NCBI GenBank assembly: GCA_016210295.1 | Contig: JACQUM010000141.1 | Span: forward strand, 1-27,668 | DNA length: 27,668 nt | Reading direction: 5' to 3' | DNA from: Chloroflexota bacterium | GTDB taxonomy: Bacteria; Chloroflexota; Dehalococcoidia; UBA6926; JACQUM01 | Part shown: piece after piece, positions 23,054 to 27,668 of the stretch | Position numbering within the stretch: position 1 is the first letter of the stretch | Layout of the letters: each line of letters begins with the position of its first letter | Notes under the pieces: generated by a model | Databases searched by the model: none | What the model was told of the DNA's origin: nothing | The model's input: the letters and a program-made list of their open reading frames with translations, nothing else | Made by a program: the position numbers and the translations under genes

Positions 23054-24406
23054 CTAGGAGCTCTGCAGCAGGTGCACCAGCAGGGCAGCTGGACCAAGCA
23101 GGGCGAGGATGCTGACCACGTCTGTCACGGTGGTGAGGAAGATGCCGGAGGCCAGCGCCGGGTCGATGCGGAAGAGCTTGAGACCAAGGGGGATGATCAC
23201 GCCGGCGAGGCTGGCGAAGACGCTGGCGATCATCATGGCGGTGAAGAGAAGAAGGGCGTGATAGGGATTTTGGGTCCACAGGAAGGCGAACACGGCGGCG
23301 GTGCCGCTGATGAGGAGGCCGTTGAACGCGGCGAGAAGGAGCTCCTTGGTGAGGATCCGTTTGGTGTTGCGGAAGGTGACCTCCCCCAGGGCGATGCTGC
23401 GGACGACGATGGTGGTGGTCTGAATGCCCTGGTTCCCCGACTGTCCCGCCAGGAGGGGGATGAAGGCGGCCAGGATCGCCGCCCTGGCGATGGTGGATTC
23501 GAAGAGGGCGACCACGGAGGCGGCCAGGAAGGCAGTCGCCAGGTTCACCAGGAGCCAGGGGAGCCGGCGTCGAATGGAGACCTCCAGACCGGCGAAGAGC
23601 GACACCTCGGGTTGGAGGCCGACCATCCGGTACATGTCCTCGGTCGCCTCTGCCTCGGCCACGTCGATGATGTCGTCGAAGGCGATGAAGCCCAGAAGGA
23701 CTCCGTTCATGTCCACCACGGGGAGAGAGACGAGGTCGTACCGTTCGATGAGGCGGACGCATTCCTCCTGGGGCGTGTCCACGGTGACGGCGACGGGATC
23801 GGCCTCCATGATCTGGGTCAGGGGCGTGGCCTGGTCAGCCAGCAGAAGGTCCTTGAAGGACAGGACGCCGGCGAGACCCCCGTCCTCGTTCACCACGAAG
23901 GGGCTGGTGACCGACTCGGCGACGGGCCGCGTGGCACGGATGTAGGTGATGGCGCCCTGGGCCGTCATCCACGTGGGGAGGGCGATGAGCTCCACCGTCA
24001 TGATGGCGCCGGCGGTCTCCTCCTTCTGCTCCAGGAGCGCGGCGACGGCCCCCCGGTCGCGACGGCTCTCCAGCAGGGGGAGGGCCCGCTCAGCGGGGAG
24101 GGCGCGGAGGATGTTGGCGGTGAGGGCGCGGGGCGTCTCCGCCAGGACGGGAGCCAGGCTATCCAGGGGCATTTCCAGGATGGGAGCCAGGGCCTGGGGC
24201 CCTAGAGGGACCAGGTACTCGAGGAGATCGGCCAACCCTTTGGGTTCCATCCGTTGGACCAGCTCGCTGGCCTCGTCCTCGCTCATCTCTTGCAGGAGAG
24301 TCGCCTGGTCGGCGGGGTGCAACTCCGCCAAGACGGCCAGGGCGCCTTGCACCTGGCCGTCTCTGAGGCGTTCTCTTAGGATGTCCCGGTAGCTTTGGTC
24401 TTGCAT
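23054..24406 (-). CDS. mgtE: Magnesium transporter MgtE
   Basis: The 450-residue protein has the complete MgtE layout. An N-terminal superhelical domain (about 20-120; HPADQATLLQEMSEDEASEL) is followed by paired CBS domains (about 130-250; AGAIMTVELIALP, VVDMNGVLLGFIAFDD). A linker helix leads to five membrane spans (about 270-450) with PLLAGQSGNQGIQTTTIVVR and FLTTVTDVVSILALLG, where the pore-lining Asp lies. It conducts Mg2+ into the cell, with the cytosolic domains sensing Mg2+. The ATG at 24406 has AAAGGG about 7 nt upstream and is preferred to an in-frame ATG at 24442, which follows a pyrimidine-rich stretch. No Mg2+ riboswitch was recognised upstream. Confidence 0.93.
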   Translation of the reverse strand: MQDQSYRDILRERLRDGQVQGALAVLAELHPADQATLLQEMSEDEASELVQRMEPKGLADLLEYLVPLGPQALAPILEMPLDSLAPVLAETPRALTANILRALPAERALPLLESRRDRGAVAALLEQKEETAGAIMTVELIALPTWMTAQGAITYIRATRPVAESVTSPFVVNEDGGLAGVLSFKDLLLADQATPLTQIMEADPVAVTVDTPQEECVRLIERYDLVSLPVVDMNGVLLGFIAFDDIIDVAEAEATEDMYRMVGLQPEVSLFAGLEVSIRRRLPWLLVNLATAFLAASVVALFESTIARAAILAAFIPLLAGQSGNQGIQTTTIVVRSIALGEVTFRNTKRILTKELLLAAFNGLLISGTAAVFAFLWTQNPYHALLLFTAMMIASVFASLAGVIIPLGLKLFRIDPALASGIFLTTVTDVVSILALLGPAALLVHLLQSS

Positions 24407-24491
24407 TGACGACCCTTTGGGATTGCGCTCCCGTCCCAGCATAGGGCAAGAGGGGAGGAGGGGGAATAGTGAAGAAGAGGGGAGGGCAACC

Positions 24492-24500
24492 TGCTAAAAT
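24492..24500 (+). promoter_or_regulatory. Extended -10 element TGCTAAAAT
   Basis: TAAAAT (24495-24500) is a 5/6 match to TATAAT and is preceded by TG at the extended -10 position. No good -35 is present. RNA would start about 20 nt before the Nudix start codon. Confidence 0.35.
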
Positions 24501-24527
24501 AGACGAAGTTTATCGTCGTGCCTTCTC

Positions 24528-24983
24528 ATGATGCAGGAATCCCGTCCTCGCGTAGAGCATCTGGTCTCTGCCGGCGGAGTCGTGTACAGACTCGCCGACA
24601 GCCGCATGGAGGTGGTCCTCTGCGGCCGCGCCGACCCGCCGGTCTGGAGCCTTCCGAAGGGGACGCCCGACGCCGGCGAAACGCTGGAGGAGACGGCCTT
24701 GCGGGAGGTCCAGGAGGAGACGGGACTGGACGTCCGGATCGTCGCGCCTCTGGGGACCATCGAGTACTGGTTCTATCGGGGCGATGTCCGGTGTCGCAAG
24801 ACCGTCTACTACAACCTGATGGAGCCCGTAGGCGGCTCGGTAGACCGGCATGACCCAGAGTTCGACATGGTACAGTGGTTCGATGCTGAGAGGGCCCTGG
24901 ATTGTGTCACCTATCCCAACGACGCTCAGGTGGTCCGACGAGCCATTGAAAGAGTAAGAGGCCACGGCGATGACACGGCCTGA
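24528..24983 (+). CDS. Nudix hydrolase
   Basis: The 151-residue protein contains a perfect Nudix box, Gx5Ex7REUxEExGU, at residues 45-67 (G45, E51, REV, EE, GL). It opens with SAGGVVYR, the usual first strand. The protein cleaves a nucleoside-diphosphate-linked compound with Mg2+; WSLPKGTPDAGE resembles the Ap4A/diadenosine or (d)NTP group, but the substrate is open. ATG codons at 24528 and 24531 are both possible, and neither has a Shine-Dalgarno sequence, so a short or absent leader is likely. The 3' end overlaps the GNAT gene by 14 nt. Confidence 0.88.
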   Translation: MMQESRPRVEHLVSAGGVVYRLADSRMEVVLCGRADPPVWSLPKGTPDAGETLEETALREVQEETGLDVRIVAPLGTIEYWFYRGDVRCRKTVYYNLMEPVGGSVDRHDPEFDMVQWFDAERALDCVTYPNDAQVVRRAIERVRGHGDDTA

Positions 24984-25587
24984 ACTGGGCTTCCTCCAAG
25001 GGGCCACGTTGCTCCTGAGGCCGAAGCTTCCGGAGGACGCGGAGCGAGACTACGCCTGGCGTACCGATGAGGAGTTGGCGCGGCTGGACGCCGCCGAGCC
25101 CTATCGGGGCACCTTCGAGGATTTTCGAGCTTCCTATTTGGACGAGCTGGCCTATCCCTCTCCGGACTCTTGTCGGTTCGCCATGGTGGACGCGGCCACG
25201 GGCAAACACATCGGCAACTGCATGTACTACGACCTGGATCGCTGGGGCAAGGACGCCGAACTCGGCATCCTCATCGGGGAAAAGCAGTCATGGAGCAAGG
25301 GCTACGGCGAGGAGGCCGTCCGCCTTCTCCTCGACCATCTCTTCGGCGACCTGAGTCTCCAGAGGGTACACCTCCAGACCTTAGATTGGAACGTTCGAGC
25401 CCAGAGGTGCTTCGAGAAGTGCGGCTTCACGTTCTGTGGCCAGAGCCGGCGCGGTCGCCTCGTTTTGCTCCTCATGGAGATCCCCCGTTCCCGCTGGTTG
25501 GAAGACCGGAAGCGGAGGGAAGGGGATGGACGAGGCGGCCTCGGGAAGCCCGAGGTCGCCCAAGCGGACACGCCCCGGGTCCCGTGA
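24970..25587 (+). CDS. GNAT family N-acetyltransferase
   Basis: The 205-residue protein has a GNAT fold of the RimJ/RimL type: LLLRPKLPEDAERDYAWRTD at the start, ELGILIGEKQSWSKGYGEEA (about 96-115) as the acetyl-CoA pyrophosphate-binding segment, and NVRAQRCFEKCGFTFCGQSR as the conserved N-x-x-A-x-x-x-x-x-K-x-G-F element. It transfers acetyl from acetyl-CoA to an amine; the target is unknown. The last 30 residues are Arg/Gly-rich and lie beyond the family domain. The start overlaps the Nudix gene by 14 nt, showing co-translation. It converges on the hydrolase gene, with 73 nt between their ends. Confidence 0.86.
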   Translation: MTRPELGFLQGATLLLRPKLPEDAERDYAWRTDEELARLDAAEPYRGTFEDFRASYLDELAYPSPDSCRFAMVDAATGKHIGNCMYYDLDRWGKDAELGILIGEKQSWSKGYGEEAVRLLLDHLFGDLSLQRVHLQTLDWNVRAQRCFEKCGFTFCGQSRRGRLVLLLMEIPRSRWLEDRKRREGDGRGGLGKPEVAQADTPRVP

Positions 25588-25660
25588 CGGATTGGCGTAC
25601 CCTCTCTTCGACCTCGCGCGAGTTTCCCTCTTGATTTCTCTCGACCAGGCCCGGCGTAAG

Positions 25661-26560
25661 TCAAGGTGATTTCCTGGCAGGTTTGAAGACGCTGGCGAGA
25701 AAGGCTGCGACGCGGTCCACGTACTGTTGGGGGTACGTGGTGTAGGCGGCGACATGTTTGGCCCCATCCGCGATCCAGAGGTCGCTCGCCGGGTGGTGGG
25801 ATGCACTGTACACACGCCGGCCTTGGTCGAGGGGGATAAAGGCGTCGGCTTCCCCATGGATCACGAAGATCGGGATTCCCAACTCCTTGACCGCCTCCTC
25901 CGGCGCGGCAAGGTCGGGGTCGGCCCCGGTGCCCAGCTTCGCCAGCCAAAGGAGGGCGGGCACGAAGAAAGCCGGAAGCCCCGACCGCCGTGGCCCTTCC
26001 AGCCTCGCCATCTCTCGCAGGGAAGCGAAGGGGCTATCGGCGATGACGGCCGCCACACGCGCCTCCTTGGAGGCGAGGAGGGCGACGCCTGCGCCGAGCG
26101 AGAAGCCCAGGAGAGCGATGTGTCTCCGGGGCCAACCTCGGGTTGCCAGAAAGTCCACCGCTCCCAGGACGTCCCATTGCTCCTGGACGCCGCCGGTGAA
26201 CCTGTCGCCGTCCGATTCGCCGTGGCCACGAAAGTCGAATGCGAGGATGGCGTAGCCCAGGTTGTAGAGGTCGCGGGCCACTTCCAGGAGGCCGATGGGA
26301 TCGTCCCGGGTGCTGCCTTCGCCGTGGAGCAGGACAACGACGGGCCTTTGGGCGTCTCCGTCTATCAGCCAGCCCCGTAGGGTCAGGCCGTCGTTCTCGC
26401 TGGGGAAGCGCACCTCTTCGTAAGGGAGACCTACGGAGGCGGGGGTGCGCACCAGGGGCTTGCGGTCGGCTCTGGTGAGATGGCGAAACTTCAGGACTAT
26501 GGCGGCGCCTCCCAGCAGGGACCCCAAGACGAGGAGAGATAGCAGGACGACAAGTGCCAT
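25661..26560 (-). CDS. Alpha/beta hydrolase, membrane-anchored
   Basis: The 299-residue protein has an N-terminal hydrophobic segment (residues 2-23) without a clear cleavage site, so it is probably membrane-anchored with its catalytic domain outside. The hydrolase fold shows VVLLHGEGST (oxyanion region), FDFRGHGESDG, nucleophile Ser154 in GFSLGAG, Asp239 in HGEADAFIP and His269 in GAKHVAAY, a complete triad. It is of the BEM46/dienelactone hydrolase-like group; ester or peptide bonds are the likely targets. Only a very short or no leader is possible if the promoter just upstream is used. Confidence 0.88.
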   Translation of the reverse strand: MALVVLLSLLVLGSLLGGAAIVLKFRHLTRADRKPLVRTPASVGLPYEEVRFPSENDGLTLRGWLIDGDAQRPVVVLLHGEGSTRDDPIGLLEVARDLYNLGYAILAFDFRGHGESDGDRFTGGVQEQWDVLGAVDFLATRGWPRRHIALLGFSLGAGVALLASKEARVAAVIADSPFASLREMARLEGPRRSGLPAFFVPALLWLAKLGTGADPDLAAPEEAVKELGIPIFVIHGEADAFIPLDQGRRVYSASHHPASDLWIADGAKHVAAYTTYPQQYVDRVAAFLASVFKPARKSP

Positions 26561-26569
26561 GGCAAGTTT

Positions 26570-26598
26570 AGCCTATTCGGAGCGTTGGGGAGGGTCAA
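26570..26598 (-). promoter_or_regulatory. Possible promoter of the alpha/beta hydrolase gene
   Basis: On the - strand, TTGACC (26598-26593) is a 5/6 match to TTGACA. TAGGCT (26575-26570), a weak -10, follows a 17-nt spacer. RNA would start within about 3-5 nt of the ATG at 26560, implying a near-leaderless message; no ribosome site is present. Confidence 0.35.
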
Positions 26599-26673
26599 GG
26601 GAACGAAGAAGAGTGTAGGCTAGAGGGAGGGCCGGGGCTACGGCCAGAATATCGAACGAAGGAGAGGCGACGG

Positions 26674-27668
26674 ATGAAGGCGGTCGTGGTGCGCGAAACG
26701 GGAGGCCTGGAGAGTCTGCAGTTCGAGGAAATCCCCGACATCAAGATTGGCCCGGCGGAGGTGCTGGTACGGGTGAAGGCCGTCTCCATCAACTTCGCCG
26801 ATACGGGCCTGACCCGCTCGGGAGAGCGCCGGGAGCTGCGTCGCCCCCGTATTCTGGGCGGCGACGCGGCGGGCTTCGTCGAGGAGGTGGGGTCGGCGGT
26901 GCGATGGGTGCAGCGGGGACAGAGGGTCCTGGTCAGCCCGGGCATCAGTTGCGGACGCTGCGAGCAGTGCCTTAGCGGCGCCGACAATGAGTGCTCCAAC
27001 TATCTCTTGATGGGGTATGGGGGCTGGGACGGCGGCTACGCGCAATTCGTCCACGTTCCCGAGGAGAACATCGTTCCTTTGCCTGAGAGCCTCAGCTTTG
27101 AGCAGGCGGCGTGCATCCCCGTCACCTTCATCACTGCCTGGCACATGCTGACCGACCTGGGCCGGGTGAGGCTGGGTGACGATGTCCTCGTCACGGCGGC
27201 AGGAAGCGGGGTGGGAGTGGCGGGGATCCAGATCGCGCGACTGCACGGGGCGCGACCCATCGCGGCGGCGGGGTCCGATTGGAAGCTGGAGAAGGCCGCC
27301 GAGCTGGGGGCCGTCTTCGGCGTCAACTACAGTCGGGAGGACTGGGCCCAGCGCGTATTGGACTACACGAAGGGAAAGGGGGTGGAGATCGTCTGCGACG
27401 CGGCGGGCGGCGAGACGTTCGTCCAGGCGATTCGGGCCCTCTCGCTCACTGGGCGGGCGGTCTCCGCCGCCATCGGCAGGGCGGGGGCTTTGGACCTGCG
27501 CCAGCTCGGAGGCGAGAAGGCGGTGATGGGGGTGCGCATGGGGAGCAAGGCCAGCCTTGTCCGCATGATGCGGTTCTTCGAAACGGGCGAGTTGAAGGCG
27601 GTCATCCACGCCGTCTACCCGATGGAGCAGGTGAAGAAGGCCCACGAGGAGGTCATCGCCCGGCAGAA
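26674..27668 (+). CDS. Zinc-binding MDR-family dehydrogenase/quinone reductase, 3' end cut
   Basis: Reading from ATG 26674 (AAGGAGAGG about 7-9 nt upstream), at least 331 residues are open to the right edge, with no stop. The protein belongs to the medium-chain dehydrogenase/reductase superfamily: MKAVVVRETGGLESLQFEEI opens the catalytic domain, and VLVTAAGSGVGVAGIQIARL is the NAD(P)-binding loop near 172-190. Structural-zinc cysteines are present at C93, C96, C99 and C107. The catalytic-zinc ligands are not: the Cys is absent from SINFADTG, and the usual GHE is replaced by GGD. This suggests a quinone-oxidoreductase-type enzyme. It is divergent from the hydrolase gene, with a 113-nt spacer. 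Confidence 0.85.
   Translation, partial: MKAVVVRETGGLESLQFEEIPDIKIGPAEVLVRVKAVSINFADTGLTRSGERRELRRPRILGGDAAGFVEEVGSAVRWVQRGQRVLVSPGISCGRCEQCLSGADNECSNYLLMGYGGWDGGYAQFVHVPEENIVPLPESLSFEQAACIPVTFITAWHMLTDLGRVRLGDDVLVTAAGSGVGVAGIQIARLHGARPIAAAGSDWKLEKAAELGAVFGVNYSREDWAQRVLDYTKGKGVEIVCDAAGGETFVQAIRALSLTGRAVSAAIGRAGALDLRQLGGEKAVMGVRMGSKASLVRMMRFFETGELKAVIHAVYPMEQVKKAHEEVIARQ

Noticed and set aside
22989..23762. 257-codon - strand open frame extending past the mgtE stop
   Set aside because: Out-of-frame reading of mgtE on the same strand; composition is His/Arg/Pro repeats without domain features.
22934..24205. 423-codon + strand open frame opposite mgtE
   Set aside because: Gly/Glu/Asp-rich antisense artefact; mgtE on the other strand has complete domains.
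24407..24491. Possible Mg2+ riboswitch (M-box or ykkC-like) upstream of mgtE
   Set aside because: Only about 85 nt, purine-rich and without the conserved helices; I could not support a riboswitch.
26630..26645. Small hairpin GGCCG-GGGCTA-CGGCC in the divergent spacer
   Set aside because: Five base pairs are expected by chance in GC-rich DNA; no operator symmetry or repeat beyond it.
1..27668. tRNA, rRNA and CRISPR arrays
   Set aside because: No T-loop-like GTTCGA with pairing arms outside genes, no rRNA-like sequence and no regularly spaced repeats were found by reading both strands.

Overview
The window is GC-rich (by eye well over 60% G+C), densely coded, and mostly reads on the + strand. 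Many genes overlap by the 4-nt ATGA arrangement. The gene mix suggests a member of the Chloroflexota (possibly Dehalococcoidia-like) or another monoderm-type bacterium. It includes a heptose pathway of the S-layer/capsule type, DUF4012 and DUF2723 membrane proteins, lipoproteins and surface proteins with Pro/Thr linkers, and a stand-alone sulfite-oxidase-like molybdoenzyme. This placement is inference; there is no rRNA or other phylogenetic marker here.

Positions 1-16748 look like one long glycan operon that started upstream. It opens with the 3' end of a nucleotidyltransferase, a heptose-7-phosphate kinase (hddA), an NAD-dependent sugar epimerase carrying a putative zinc-ribbon insert, and a sedoheptulose-7-phosphate isomerase (gmhA). 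Together these fit supply of a GDP-activated heptose. Next come a GT4 glycosyltransferase, a GT39-like membrane glycosyltransferase, a second GT4, an asparagine-synthetase-type amidotransferase, a GT2 transferase with membrane tail, and a WecA/MraY-type polyprenyl-phosphate sugar-1-phosphate transferase. A DegT-type PLP aminotransferase and a PglF/CapD-type UDP-sugar 4,6-dehydratase follow, which would make an amino-dideoxy sugar. The operon closes with a HlyD-like lipoprotein that has no transporter beside it and a DUF4012 protein. I see no Wzx flippase, Wzy polymerase or ABC exporter in the window.

Positions 16746-17689 are a separate unit. A good sigma70-like promoter sits at the end of the DUF4012 gene, followed by an exported protein with a C-terminal membrane anchor and a perfect 12-bp hairpin. 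A DUF2723 GT-C membrane protein, dUTPase and a DUF72/YecE protein follow (17700-20603). A TATAAT element then precedes the sulfite-oxidase-like gene (20687-21262).

Positions 21263-23053 differ in character. The stretch holds an MFS transporter, looser and somewhat more AT-rich spacers, a sequence resembling an insertion-sequence end, an 8-bp direct repeat, and a 34-codon microprotein gene rich in Gly/Asn/Pro at 22827-22931. The microprotein and its surroundings are the most intriguing unexplained part of the window.

Positions 23054-27668 are ordinary housekeeping: mgtE on the - strand, a Nudix hydrolase overlapping a GNAT acetyltransferase on +, an alpha/beta hydrolase on -, and a divergent zinc-binding dehydrogenase that runs off the right edge. 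No tRNA, rRNA, CRISPR array or complete insertion sequence was seen.
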